Source: Hansfordia pulvinata (Eukaryota; Ascomycota; Sordariomycetes; Xylariales). Taken from it: a stretch of DNA of 64,000 bases. Shown here piece by piece: positions 12,310 to 23,100 of the stretch (position 1 is the stretch's first letter; every line of letters starts with the position of its first letter). Position numbers and translations under genes: made by a program. The notes under the pieces were generated by a model. That model was not told where the DNA came from. It was given only the letters and a program-made list of their open reading frames with translations, and did not search any database. The DNA lies in assembly GCA_006538405.1 (NCBI GenBank), contig BJKQ01000003.1:682001-746000 (forward strand). Direction: 5' to 3'.

Positions 12310-13578
12310 GTTTGTGGTGGTCTCGACGGTCAGCGACGCGATGGCAATGTGATCACGAGGGGCCCGTGGCTGGGTGGCAGGCAGAGTCTGCCGTGGCAGG
12401 CCTGCCCGTGCCTTTTATACGGAGGAGGGGCTTCGGTCCAAGATCCGCCAGGGCCCCCGAATCCGGGAATCCAAAGCACCGAGTTGACGACATAAGGGCC
12501 GAATCGACCAGCGCGTTGTCTGTACTCGTACGGCCGGCACATGATCATGCGAGGACCGGTACCAGGGGAGAGCCAGCGACTAAGGTAGGTATCCTGACCA
12601 GCGCAGCAGCCGTTTCGGCATGGGCCAGAAGCCGCGTCGGTAGCCATGTCGGCACAGGCATGGCTCGGGCGGCTGTGATTGGAGCGCAAGGCGGCGGGAG
12701 GCATCTGCAGGGCAGGGCATGGTTTGTTCGAGTCGCCAAGGACCGGACCGGCAACAGCATCGCGACGAGGCCCTGGCGGTGGCCCAGGCGCGTGCTGTTC
12801 GAGACCCTCCTGCCTCCCTCCTTTCCCCTCCCCTTCCCCCTCTATCCCGGCCCCAACCCCGGCTCTCGCCGCCGTCGCTCGCCGCCGTCGCCATCCATCG
12901 GCTCCCTGACCCCAAACCCAAACCGCCGGCTGGGTTGGTTAGTGCGCGGAGGTGCGTCTGGGGTAGCCCGCTTTTCCAGCGATCTGGGGTTGAGCGGGGA
13001 AATGCTGGGGCAAGGCTAAGCGCCCGCCCAAGTTCAGCTTGCCGTGGTGTGTCTGCGCTGCGGTGCTTAGAACTGCCCGATTCGGCGTGGGGAGTGCCTG
13101 GCTCATTGTTGTTCGTCTCTCCATCCCTTGGACCGCCATGGCGCGCCGGGTGCGAGCGGGTATCATATCATGGTCCGTGATGTCGGCAAGCTAGCTGGCG
13201 TGGGCCGTCTGACGGTGATCGTGGAATCTGGGGGCGCTTCGGGCAGAGACCCGAGTCGCGGCCACGTGCAGCTGGCTGCCATCTGGGCTGACAATGGCTG
13301 TGTGGCTCATGGTGAGACTGGTGAGAACTGGGTGATGAGCCTCAATGTACTTGGGACTGGCATCGTCGGAATAGCCATATGGATCGCAGAATGCATTGTA
13401 CCTTGGGCCGCGACCGACTTCACACTGCTGGGAGCAGACATCATCTGCATATTATCTTTCCGTTGCTCGATGGGCCAGGTTGATCAACTGAATGTCCCCA
13501 ATGGTTGATAGAGAGGTGCTCGCGTGCTTTGGTGCCTTTCTGTGTCTAAGGACTGGACCTAAATTTACCGTACGAGTA
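12310..13578. other. Intergenic 5' flank of the sugar transporter, no gene seen
   Basis: GC-rich with short open frames of biased composition. It contains one copy of the TACTCGTA octamer near 12533 and the TACGAGTA copy that abuts the inverted-repeat element at 13571-13578. Confidence 0.45.
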
Positions 13579-13795
13579 CCGTAACGGGAAAACGCGGATT
13601 CCTATAAGTGACGCACGAGTGCTGCAAGTCACCCATAAGAGCTGCATCAGATGTAAAGCCAGCAAGAGATGCAGGTCTAGCAAGAGATTCTGAAATGAGG
13701 TACCTTCACTTATTATTTAAGTGGAGAGTACTTATACTTGCTTATAAGGAGTTTTCACCTATAATAATTTTATTTTAACACTTATAAGGGTACCT

Positions 13796-13817
13796 CCCCC
13801 CCCCCCCCCCCCCCCCC
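13796..13817 (+). repeat. Poly-C run of 22 bases
   Basis: An uninterrupted C homopolymer inside the inverted-repeat element. Its true length is likely to be poorly determined by sequencing. Confidence 0.9.
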
Positions 13818-14010
13818 TCTTACACTGCTGCCACTATTGCTACCATTACTGCTACCACTATTATTGCCACCGTTGCCACCACTGCTGCCATCACTGGCTG
13901 GCAGAAACTGGGAATAGCTTTAAAAGGAAGGTGCAAACATGTATCGCCGCTCTTCAATTTAATCCCTCTTCAGACTTGGTCAAACTTGAAACTCTCCTAC
14001 CTTCATACCA

Positions 14011-14126
14011 CCCCAGGATCAGGACCATCACCAGGACCATCAGGACCATCACCAGGACCATTAAGACCATCACCAGGACCTAGGAACCAGGACCCAGGAA
14101 CCAGAACCCAGGAACCAGGACCCAGG
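14011..14126 (+). repeat. CCAGGA-type minisatellite
   Basis: Degenerate tandem copies of ACCATCACCAGG grading into GAACCAGGACCCAG, within the inverted-repeat element. No coding role is apparent. Confidence 0.75.
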
Positions 14127-14162
14127 ACTCCTTAATTGCAGGTCCGGACTGTAAGCAGGTAA

Positions 14163-14264
14163 GTGGTGGTGGTGGTGGTGGACATGGTGGACATGGTGGT
14201 GGTGGTGGTGGTGGTGGTGGTGGTGGTGGTGGTGGTGTGTGGTGGTGGTGGTGGTGGTGGTGGG
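14163..14264 (+). repeat. GGT trinucleotide array
   Basis: Roughly 100 bases of GGT units with a few GGACAT interruptions, in the right half of the inverted-repeat element. Confidence 0.9.
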
Positions 14265-14523
14265 AATACAGGGCAGTAGTTTAATGCAATTTTAAAGTTA
14301 AAATAAAATATTCCAGGTAATTATTACAGTGGGCTAGTGAATTATTACAGGGCATATTACAGGGGGTTTTTCTATAAGAGATAGAGCTCTGGCAAGAGAT
14401 TTTGCTCTCCTGCATCAGATGTTGCAGCCACATCAGATGTTGCTAAACCGTCAGAATTAAATAGAGCAGGACTTCTTGCACTCGCGCATCAGATGCAGCA
14501 CCCCGTATTTTCCCGCTACGGTA

Positions 14524-15590
14524 TGTAGGTGGTGATGGTGGTGGTAGTGGTAGTGGCGGCGTCGGAATGCGCGTCGCCCCAACCGCGATGCAACGGCGGC
14601 TCGAAACGCGTCTGGCCAGCACATACTCCGTATACGGCCGCCTACAAGAGTTCGTTCCTGCCCTGTGCGAGCACCCGACAGGGCCTGAAGCCCTTAAGTC
14701 ACAGTTGAGCTGTCCACTGGGGCTCAGCGACTCGCACCAGAAACCAGCGAGTCCACCTACCTTATTGTCTCAGGCGCTAACACCGAGAAGGCTCGGCGGG
14801 GTTAAGCACGACCAGATGCAGCGATGGCGTCCGTTCAGGGCGAGTACTGACTACTCAGATACCTAGATATCTACGCATCGCTGTACTTCTGTATCAGCAC
14901 AAATCCCCGCAGAGGCCACGCCAGTCTGAGCGTCTCTCATGTAGCTCCACTGCCCCTGGGCTGTCTTGGATACTTCAAGGCTATGTACCGATACTGGCAT
15001 CACGTTGGATGGCGGGACTGGACCTCCTCCACGTGCTTTTGGTCGTTCAGGGCCTGTTGAGCGCTGTGGAGGCCGTTTTGGGTGGGTTGCTTTCAGGGCC
15101 GCATCTTGAGCCTCGTGACGAATGCAGCAGACTCGACGGGCTGGGAACTCCATTGCTTCATCTCCTCAAGGGCTGCCACGCTGCCGCCCATCACCAGTCA
15201 TCACCGTGCCCTCAATCTGGCGGAGGGCATTCTCTCATCTGCCGCTCTGCTCCCGCCCCATCCAAAAACCCAGACGCGCCTCGTTGCCCGCTGGCTGCGA
15301 TATCGCTGCCCGTCCGTTCCGCTTGGTCCGAAGATCCAACTGAGCGCCTCGCCTCCACCATACGATTGCAGATATCCTACCCGACCCCTCCATTCTATCG
15401 CCCTCACTCCATGGCGGATCCACCACGGCCGTACCCAATGATCTGAACCGGCAGCCACTCGGGCCATTGCCAAGTCCCTTCTTCCTCCCTCTCTTTCTCT
15501 CCCCCCCCCCCCCCCCCCCCCCCCCCGCCGCGCGCTTGCGTCTTCGCTCCGCCCTCTAGAATCCTTAGCCAGGAACCGTTCATCGCAAGA
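14524..15590. other. Intergenic 5' flank of the SV2-like transporter, no gene seen
   Basis: No domain-bearing frame. It ends with a CT-rich stretch and a 26-base C run at 15501-15526, about 65 bases before the ATG of the next gene. A pyrimidine-rich leader is common in fungal promoters. Confidence 0.45.
15501..15526 (+). repeat. Poly-C run of 26 bases in the promoter or leader of the SV2-like transporter
   Basis: A pure C tract directly downstream of CTCTTTCTCT and upstream of the 15591 start. The minus strand is a continuous G run able in principle to form a G-quadruplex. Confidence 0.9.
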
Positions 15591-17606
15591 ATGAGACTGC
15601 GATGGGGCTTCGGCCGCGTCGAGTCGGTCCACGACTATCCTGGCGTGCTGGTCACGCTCGAGGAGGCGCACCTGCACAGCCACTCCGCCCGCACCGGCAA
15701 GGTCGAGTTCGAGGAGCCCCCGCGCTCTCCCGAGTACAGCGAGCTGGACGAGCGCGAGGACCGGCGCAACAAGCCCGACAATGACGACGACGACGACGAG
15801 GACGAAGAAGAGGGCGTCGGCATGCTGCAGATGAGCGCCGCCGAGTACACCGTCGAGGGCCTGCGGAGGGAGGTGCGCAAGGGCGGCGAGCGCGGTGTCC
15901 AGCCCACCGACTACGAACGTGAGCCCCCCGCTGCTGCTTTTTTCTTTGGTCCTTGTCGCTGGGCTGATTCTCTACTGACACGTGACCGCAGTCAAGTCCA
16001 AGCTCATCAACAAGGCGATCCAGGACATTGGCATGGGCCGCTACAACTGGCAGCTGTTCGCCTTGAGTGGCTTTGGCTGGTTTGCTGACAAGTAGGTGCT
16101 TGCCCGTGCCTCCTCGCTGCTTTGTTACCGTGCTAATATACATCTTTCAGCCTTTGGATGCAGGTAATTCAGACCTCAAACTTCTGCCACTTTTCTGGAA
16201 CCCGTCGTTGATGCTGACTTGTCTCCCAGGGCGTCTCTCTGATCCTCCCCTCCCTGTCCCAAGAGTTCGATGTCTCGGAGAAGACGGTGAGGTACACCAC
16301 GAGCTCCGTCTACGTGGGCCTCTGCGTCGGGAGCTTCTTCTGGGGGCTCACGGCCGACATCCTCGGCCGGCGCATCGCCTTCAACATGACGCTGCTGATC
16401 ACGAGCATCTTCGGCTTCTGGGCGGCGTACGCGGGCAGCTGGGCCGGCACCTGCGCGCTGCTGGCCCTCATGGGCACCGGCGTGGGCGGCAACCTGCCCG
16501 TGGACGGGGCCGTCTTCCTCGAGTTCCTCCCGGACGCCTCGTCGTCGCTGCTGACGCTGCTGTCCGTGTGGTGGCCCTTCGGCCAGCTCGTCTCCTCCTT
16601 CTTCGCCTGGTACTACATCACGGGCTGGCCCGTCGACGAGGGCTGGCGCATCTTCGTCAAGACCATCGGCGTCATCACCTTCCTCATGTTCGCGCTGCGC
16701 TGCTTCGTCTTCCACCTCTTCGAGTCGCCCAAGTTCCTCCTGTCCCAGGGCCGCCAGGCCGAGGCCGTCGCCGTCGTGCACGGCATCGCCTCCCGCAACG
16801 GCAAGAAGACGTGGCTCACCGAGGAGCTGCTCGACGCCATGGCCGACGGGGACGACGCCGCCCCCGTGCGCCGCGCCGCGCCGCGCCGGACCTCGGCCAA
16901 GAGCGTCATCCTCGACAACCTGGCGTCCCTGTCGCTCGACCACATCCGCCCCCTCTTCTCCAACCCGACCCTCGGCCGCGCCACCACCCTGGTCTGGGTG
17001 TGCTGGGCGACCATCGGCATGGGCTACCCGCTGTTCAACGCCTTCCTGCCGCAGTACCTCTCGCACGGCGGGTCGCCCCCGGACGAGGCCGCCGCCGCCG
17101 CGGGTGCCGCGGGAGGCGGGGGCGCGGCGGAGACGACGTCGACGGCCGCGTACCGCAACTACGCCATCATGTCGGTGGTCGGGGTGCCCGGCAGCCTCCT
17201 GGCGGCGTGGACGGTGGACCGGGACTCGCCGTTCCTGGGGCGCAAGGGGACGCTGGCGGGCTCGACGCTCGTCTCGGCCGTCTTCCTCTTCCTCTTCGTC
17301 ATGCTGGGCACCACGCCCGGGGCCCAGCTCCTCTTCACCTGCGTCGAGTCCTTCTGCCAGAACATCATGTACGGCGTCCTCTACGCCTTCACCCCGGAGA
17401 TCTTCCCCGCCCCCGTCCGCGGCGCCGGCACCGGCGTCGCCAGCTTCCTCAACCGCGCCGCCGGCCTCGTCGCCCCCGTCCTCGCCGCCACCATCCCCGG
17501 CGACGGCAGCACCGCCCCCATATACATGTCCGGCGTGCTCATCTTCGCCGCCTTCGTCGCCATGGTCTTCATCCCCATCGAGACGCGCGGGCGCCAGCGC
17601 CTTTGA
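15591..17606 (+). CDS. MFS transporter of the SV2/SVOP-like fungal group
   Basis: Exons 15591-15918, 15992-16091, 16151-16163 and 16230-17606 give 605 aa in an intact frame. The N-terminal ~125 residues are a hydrophilic cytosolic extension with an acidic run (DNDDDDDEDEEE). The membrane part has YNWQLFALSGFGWFADN at TM1, then SSVYVGLCVGSFFWG, DILGRRIAFN (the MFS loop 2-3 motif), GGNLPVDGAVFLEFLP and FESPKFLLSQGR. The C-terminal half has YAFTPEIFPAPVRGAGTG, and the end IETRGRQRL matches family members. Such proteins are twelve-helix secondary carriers; substrates are mostly uncharacterised and cannot be inferred here. Exon 3 is only 13 bases long, encoding LWMQ, and is needed to join TM1 to the next exon in frame. 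It is convergent with the J-domain gene. Confidence 0.92.
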
Positions 17607-18388
17607 ATCGAAGCGCCCCCCCGGATACGTGGTGTGACGCAGACACGGGGCCGGCTGCCACCGGGTCACAGAGAGAGAGAGAGAGAGAAAGAGTGCTGCG
17701 CGCAGCTGTCCGAGTCGGAGCGACGGCAATGCTGGGGCCAAGAGGGGCAAGAGTGGTATAGATGTAGATGTGATTGGAAACGCGGCACAAACAAGAGCCA
17801 AAATACACGATAATGTCGATTATGGTGCAAGACACATCAGCAGTATATATATCGAGAATCGAGGAAACCAGTCTCCTAGCACATGGGGCGCAGCGGGAAC
17901 GCCCGACCGAATCAATGTTTGGAATTGGTGTATATTCATATATGTTGTGCATGTACAGCGACTCACCGAAACGAGGGTCCACGACACCTTTGTACACAAC
18001 CTGGTCCGACCGCTCAAGAGGGGGAACGCAGCGGCAGTGTGCCGTTCAATCTGCGTGTGCTGCGGGCTGCCTCATCGCATTTTTTTTTGGAACCGACGCT
18101 CATCGCACCCCGCCTCGAAAAAAAAAATATCAAATCTACCCATGAGACAACTGACGCCTCAATGCCCAATTAACGCCGCGTACAAGCGCACCCTCGACCA
18201 TCGAGGGGATGCGAGACCGAAAAACAATGCGGCGCTCCCGAGATAGATCATCACCGCACTAAGCAAACTCGCTGACCAAATCAACAGACACCCACGCCCA
18301 ATGCCTCGCCGCGCGCCGACTCGGAAACAGTCTGGCTTGGCATATTTCCCAACCCATTTGTTTGGCCATTGTTCTCTTCACCTGTATT
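17607..18388. other. 3' intergenic between convergent genes, no gene seen
   Basis: A short GA array near 17670, then AT-rich DNA likely to carry the two 3'UTRs and polyadenylation regions. No coding frame is supported. Confidence 0.45.
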
Positions 18389-19588
18389 CTACTTGGTACC
18401 CTTGGCGCCGACCGGGGCGTCGGTGCGGCGCTTGCGGTAGTTGTTGCCGAGAGCATCGCGGACCATGGGTCGCTGCGAATGGTGTTCTGGACGAGCCAGT
18501 CGCGGACCTTGCCGCGCAGGGAGCTGACGAGCTCGGGGCGGGCGGCGTAGGGGTGCATCTGCAGCTCAAACAGGCGGGCGGCGTCGCCGTCGACGGCAGC
18601 AGTCGACTCCTCGAGGCGGTTGAGGCTCTCGAGCAAGGCGCGATCAGCGGCACCGCCCGTGTGCGCCTTGGTCTTGTTGCCGGCGGAGTCGGTACCACCG
18701 GTGGCCAGCCTGGGCCCGATCTGGCTGAGGGCCACGGAAAAGGTCACGCTCAGGCTGCGCAGCAGGGCGATGAGCTGGTAGGGCAGTAGGGGCTGGTGAG
18801 GTCCGCCGAGGCCGAGGGAGGACAGGCGCAGCAGCAGCGGGTTGACGGCGTGGTCGAGAATCCAGGGGGAGCGGGGCGGGTGACGACGTGCAGCTCGAAA
18901 ACACACATGCAGAGGGCCAACATCCAGCGCCAGTGGCGGCCATAGTCAAGGTAGCCCAGCCAGCTCATGATGCTGAGGACGCCGATGGCGCCAACGTAGT
19001 GGGGGAGCAGCTCTTGGGCGCCCCGCATGAGGTAGTCGGTGACCGTGGTGCAGTGCTGCCAGTCGACGATATCGGGGCCGAAGCGCTCGTAGGCGAATCG
19101 GCGGGCGGGCGTGGTCAGGGTCTCCGAGGCCGTCTTGAGGTACATGTACGTGTCGGCCGAGGAGGAGCCGCCGGCCGCGCCGCCGGCCTTGTCGGGGTGG
19201 TGCTGTGCGGCGACGCGGCGGAAGCGGCTCTTGATTTCCTTGTCGGACGCGCCGAAGGGGACGCCGAGGTCGCTGTAGAAGCTGCCCGTGGACTGCTGCT
19301 GGAGGTAGGCCTCGTAGACAGTGTAGAGCAGGTATAGAGAAACGACGAGGACGTGGATCCGCCGGCGGTGGCGGATGAAGCGCTCGGAGCCGGGGGCAGG
19401 CTTGGGGTCGCCGGCGCGGACCGTAATGCTGTAGTAGATTGTCTGCGTCCAACCGGTAACGAGCTGGGAGGGGGGCGGACAGTTAGTCGAGCGTAATCCA
19501 GGCGCGGGTGCGCAGGGCGGGACGGTGGCCGACTTACATCAGGGAGGTACCACCACCCCAGCAGGTGGAGGACCTGGCTGCTCGACAT
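18389..19588 (-). CDS. Membrane J-domain (DnaJ-like) protein, frame broken twice
   Basis: Exon 1 is 19588-19538 and exon 2 runs from 19463 down to 18389. With one base restored at each of two points the protein is 375 aa. The N-terminus MSSSQVLHLLGWWYLPD precedes a hydrophobic helix (HVLVVSLYLLYTVYEAYL), then a J-domain: FYSDLGVPFGASDKEIKSRF, the diagnostic HPD in QHHPDKAGG, and ASETLTTPARRFAYERFG. At least three later hydrophobic stretches suggest a multi-span protein. Known for J-domains: they stimulate Hsp70 ATPase, and membrane-anchored forms recruit Hsp70 to the ER or mitochondrial surface; which one is inference. Frame slips of -1 occur near 18875 (G/C run) and near 18467; beyond the second, DALGNNYRKRRTDAP leads to a stop at 18391-18389, a better C-terminus than the unshifted frame. 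Confidence 0.82.
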
Positions 19589-21276
19589 GATGGGTGGCGT
19601 GGGAGAAATGCGACTCGCGCGCGAGAGAGTGTATCTTGGTTCTGGTTCGTGTGGGCGCGCTGGTCTAGGCTATCATGCTGGGGGCGGATCAAGGCGACCG
19701 ACGTGGGTGAGGCGAGGCCAGTCGGGGTGGAGGGGTGCTGTTCTCCAGAGACGAAGTGCGCGGTGGGTGGGTGTTGCGTAGGCCGGTGGCGATCGAGGTG
19801 TTGGTAGAGAAGGGTCCGCGCAAGAGGCCGGGGAGACGAAGGGAATTGGGGCGTGAATGGGAGGCAGAAGAGAAGAAAGTTGGAGAGAATGGGCGCGAGG
19901 GTTGGAATCGACAAGTCGACCAGGGAATAACGTCAACGTGTTGTGTAGCAGCGAAAGGCCCTAAGCGCTGCTACCCATGTCCACCGGCGTGGTTCATTAG
20001 CCTCGTGGACCTTGCTGGGCGGGCAGGCAGAACGGGATTACTCGAGTGAATCGAAGCGGGCCACGGTGGCTGCCAACGGATGGGATCTGGTGGCGAATGG
20101 CTCAAGTGAGGAGGGCTGGCTCACAGGTCGTTGGCCTTTGCTGCTGCTGTCCACGGTAGCGAGGCACCTGCGAAGACAGCCTCAGTTGAACAAGTCGCAT
20201 CCAATGGGTTCCTGCAGGAGCCACAATGGTCGAAGCGCTGCTATCCTCGGCTCAAAGCCGCCACCAAAGCCCCCACCGCGGTTGCCGGAAATAGAACAGG
20301 GGACTGAACCAGTCGCGCCTGCCGTTCTGATATGTGGTTGATTCCAGTTACTTGCATGGGCCCCATAAGCCGCATAGGATTTGTTTGATAGGTTCTACCC
20401 ATTGCGTACATATATGCATTCCACCAGACGTTAAACATTGAACGCAGTCAGTCGCATGCGATATCCTGCACAGTGCTTCGACTTGATTGCCAGAGAGAAT
20501 ATGGTCGCAGACCCCTCAAAACTCCCTGCTTTTGCTTTGCACTCACCGGTGCATTGCTCCTTCGATTCAGCAGAGCTTTTCGTCTTGAATATTGTCTTAA
20601 AGTAAATAATACCGTCTGCCAGAGTCGGAAAGAGAGCCACTGACCCGGTGCGCGTAGTGCGCCGTAGTAGCCCGGCCTCATTCGACGATCGGGGGGAAGA
20701 TAGATTGACCAAGCGTTCTTGATTCACTATGTTATGTCATCCTCCTACCTGTAGTCCTCAATACCACTTGACGATTCACTGGTCTGAGCCTGCCCACCTC
20801 CTCCAAGGCGTGTTTCGCGGGGGTTGACTTGATCCAAGCTCCGAGTCCACGCCAACACGACATGTAACCAACGATTGCACCCCCGCCACACTCTTTTGTT
20901 GCCCGGCCTGGCCGAACATAGGAGGCTGAAGAGGTCTGAGTGACGTGCTTCCAGTTATACGGATTGCTGCGCGCCGCGTCGCGGGGTAACGCCACAGGCG
21001 GTGAATGCGCTGTCATGTAGCGGTTCCTTGAATGCCTGTCAACCAGCACCGCTCAGGTCGACCAACGGACCGACCGCTCAGGTCTACCAACGGACCGACC
21101 GCTCAGGTCGACCAACGGGCAAGACATACATGTACGTGTAGGTTTGAGAGTCTGCCATCCGCTCCAAAGTGTCAAAGCATACCATCTCCCGCAACCGTGC
21201 CGGCCACGACCCAGCCCACCACCATCACTGCCTGTCCACAAGCGAGAAAACACCCAGCCGGGCACTCGCGTTCCAC
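19589..21276. other. Intergenic between divergent J-protein and FunK1 genes
   Basis: No recognisable gene. It carries a 24-base tandem repeat at 21048-21118. A possible GTG-initiated extension of the kinase frame from 21169 is not favoured because a good ATG lies at 21277. Confidence 0.45.
21048..21118 (+). repeat. Tandem repeat of about 24 bases, three copies
   Basis: Unit GCTCAGGTCGACCAACGGAC followed by CGACC, repeated nearly exactly three times about 160 bases before the kinase start codon. It could bind a regulator or simply be a minisatellite; the sequence does not say. Confidence 0.8.
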
Positions 21277-23100
21277 ATGGAGCCTCTGTCTGCTACGGAG
21301 GCCGACGACGCCCTGGATAATGTGTCCAGCCGCCTTCACGGCCCTTTGCAGCAGTTCATGACGAGATATTTCGGCGACTACCGCTACGACCGCAGGAACA
21401 ACACGTTGGAATGCAGAGGGCAACCAGGCGGAACACCCATCGCTCTTGACCCGGATCTGGGAGCCTCCCTGGAGCCTGGGGAGTTTCTAGGGTGGCTACT
21501 GCGCGGCAGCGTCTCCGAGCAAGCTTGCACTGAACGAACCTGGAGTTTGTTTACACCCCAGGACGAAGCAGCAGATGCGCAAGCGGGCGATTTCGCAGGC
21601 GAAGCGGCGAGCCTCGTCCTGACCGCCGCCACGCCGCAGGTCTCTGGCCAAACCACCCCAGCATGGGACAATGTGCGAGCTGTCGGTCAGTTCCATCGCC
21701 GAGCTGGAGCCACCTACCAGGACGGGCTGGGACGCCTCTGCCAGGCTGCACACCAGGTGTTCGCCAGCCAGCCCACGCGCCCGTTCTTGCACGCGTTCTA
21801 CATGCGGGGTCCCCTGGTAGAGTTCTGGGCGTTTGACAGGCGCGGGGCCTACTGCGGTCCCGTGCTCGACATCGGCAGAGAGCTCGATGCGTTCCTCTCG
21901 GCCATTCTCAGCTACTATTACATGCCAGACGACGACCTCGGAACGCCCGGCCTGATCAAGTCGGACCATCTCGGCAGCTACATCGTCCTCAGCCAAGAAG
22001 GCATGCCCGACAAGCTCTACCTCGAAGGCCAGCCCTGTGCCTCCCGCCGGGCTCTGGTCGGCAACGGCACCGCCTGTTACAAGGCCAAAGCGTCCGGGTG
22101 CGCGGACTGGCAATACGTGGTCAAGTTCAAGTGGCGCTGGGCTAGGAAGCGCCCCGAGAACGAGCTCCTAAAGCTGACCCAAGAGAGGCGAGCTTTGGGC
22201 GCCATCTCTCTCAACTACTACGCCGAGCTGGAAACCACTGCCAACCTCCGCCGAGGTCTCCGGTGGGGGCCGTATAGGGAACTCGTTCGGCCTTCCGAGG
22301 CGCGGAACACGGATCGTGTCGAGGCAGGGCCGCGGGCCGGGTCGGGCGGTACAACTGGTCTGGCCGATCACACCGAGGAGATCCGTGAGTTCTTCCAGAA
22401 TTGGGTGTTCACGTGCGTGGTCACGTCCCCGGTTGGCAGACCTCTGAGCACGTTCCGGTCTCTGGCAGAGCTTCTTCGCGTGTTCCGCGATGCCATCCGG
22501 TGCCATCGGTCACTCTTCTTCGACGCCCGACTCCTCCACCAGGACATATCGCACGGCAACGTGCTGATAATGGACACTCCTGACGGATCGACGGAGCCCA
22601 GAGGAGTCATAATAGACCTTGATTCGGCCATTGAGATCGCGACAAACGATGGTGATGCAGGCGAAGAGGAAGACAACGGAGAATACAGCATCACAGGCAC
22701 TCGCCCTTTTATGGCAATCGGTGTGCTGCAGGGGACGCGCCACACCTACCGCCACGACCTCGAATCTTTCCTGTACCTCTTCTTGTGGGCCGTAATAACG
22801 AATCACGCAGACAACCCTCCGGAGGGAAGCAGGCTGAAGCAGTGGAGCAACGCCGACTATGGCGAGCTCGCCGCCCGCAAAAGCTCGGACATGGGCCAGG
22901 ATGGCTGTTTCCAGAGGATCTTGCGCGAGTTCCCGTCCGAGTTTGACTGCCTGAAGCCGCTGGCCGAAGACCTGCGTCAGACGCTGTTCCCCCTGCGAGA
23001 CGGGGTGGTGTGGATCGGGACTGATGCTTCACCAGAGAGTGCCAATGAGCTCTACGGCCGTATGATTGAGCTGTTCGAGGTTTCTATGTCTGTAGATTGA
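21277..23100 (+). CDS. Fungal-specific protein kinase FunK1
   Basis: A single exon of 607 aa. The C-terminal half carries the FunK1 kinase signature: LLHQDISHGNVLI near residues 419-431, with catalytic-loop Asp at about 423 and the metal-binding Asn of HGN; DLDSAIEI at about 447, replacing the usual DFG with DLD; and GTRPFMAIGVLQG followed by TYRHDLESFLYLFLW, the hallmark of the family after the activation segment. The N-terminal half matches no domain I recognise. FunK1 proteins are restricted to fungi, expanded in many Pezizomycotina and Agaricomycetes, and of largely unknown substrate. No intron was seen, and none is needed because the frame is open throughout. The start is the first ATG; a longer GTG-initiated form from 21169 is less likely. 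Confidence 0.93.
   Translation: MEPLSATEADDALDNVSSRLHGPLQQFMTRYFGDYRYDRRNNTLECRGQPGGTPIALDPDLGASLEPGEFLGWLLRGSVSEQACTERTWSLFTPQDEAADAQAGDFAGEAASLVLTAATPQVSGQTTPAWDNVRAVGQFHRRAGATYQDGLGRLCQAAHQVFASQPTRPFLHAFYMRGPLVEFWAFDRRGAYCGPVLDIGRELDAFLSAILSYYYMPDDDLGTPGLIKSDHLGSYIVLSQEGMPDKLYLEGQPCASRRALVGNGTACYKAKASGCADWQYVVKFKWRWARKRPENELLKLTQERRALGAISLNYYAELETTANLRRGLRWGPYRELVRPSEARNTDRVEAGPRAGSGGTTGLADHTEEIREFFQNWVFTCVVTSPVGRPLSTFRSLAELLRVFRDAIRCHRSLFFDARLLHQDISHGNVLIMDTPDGSTEPRGVIIDLDSAIEIATNDGDAGEEEDNGEYSITGTRPFMAIGVLQGTRHTYRHDLESFLYLFLWAVITNHADNPPEGSRLKQWSNADYGELAARKSSDMGQDGCFQRILREFPSEFDCLKPLAEDLRQTLFPLRDGVVWIGTDASPESANELYGRMIELFEVSMSVD

Larger units (their letters stand above)
13579..14521. mobile_element. 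Non-autonomous terminal-inverted-repeat element flanked by TA
   Basis: Left end CCGTAACGGGAAAACGCGG (13579-13597) and the reverse complement of the right end CCGTAGCGGGAAAATACGG (14521-14503) match at 16 of 19 positions. Both ends are flanked by TA (13577-13578 and 14522-14523), the target duplication of Tc1/mariner-type transposons. Inside is AT-rich DNA unlike its surroundings, repeated GCATCAGATG motifs near both ends, a 22-base C run, a CCAGGA minisatellite and a long GGT array. No transposase frame is visible, so it is best read as a MITE or a decayed Tc1/mariner copy. The three mismatches between ends are all transitions, as repeat-induced point mutation would produce. Confidence 0.7.

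Noticed and set aside
14620..14880. Possible 5S rRNA-like or small coding region (ACATAC opening, GGGGTTAAGC segment)
   Set aside because: Only a few short matches; the order and spacing of 5S internal promoter boxes are not present, and the 99-residue frame has no domain.
10190..17606. Interpreting the two MFS transporters as members of a quinate cluster
   Set aside because: They belong to different MFS groups and lie 18 to 25 kb from the nearest quinate enzyme; substrate cannot be inferred from sequence.
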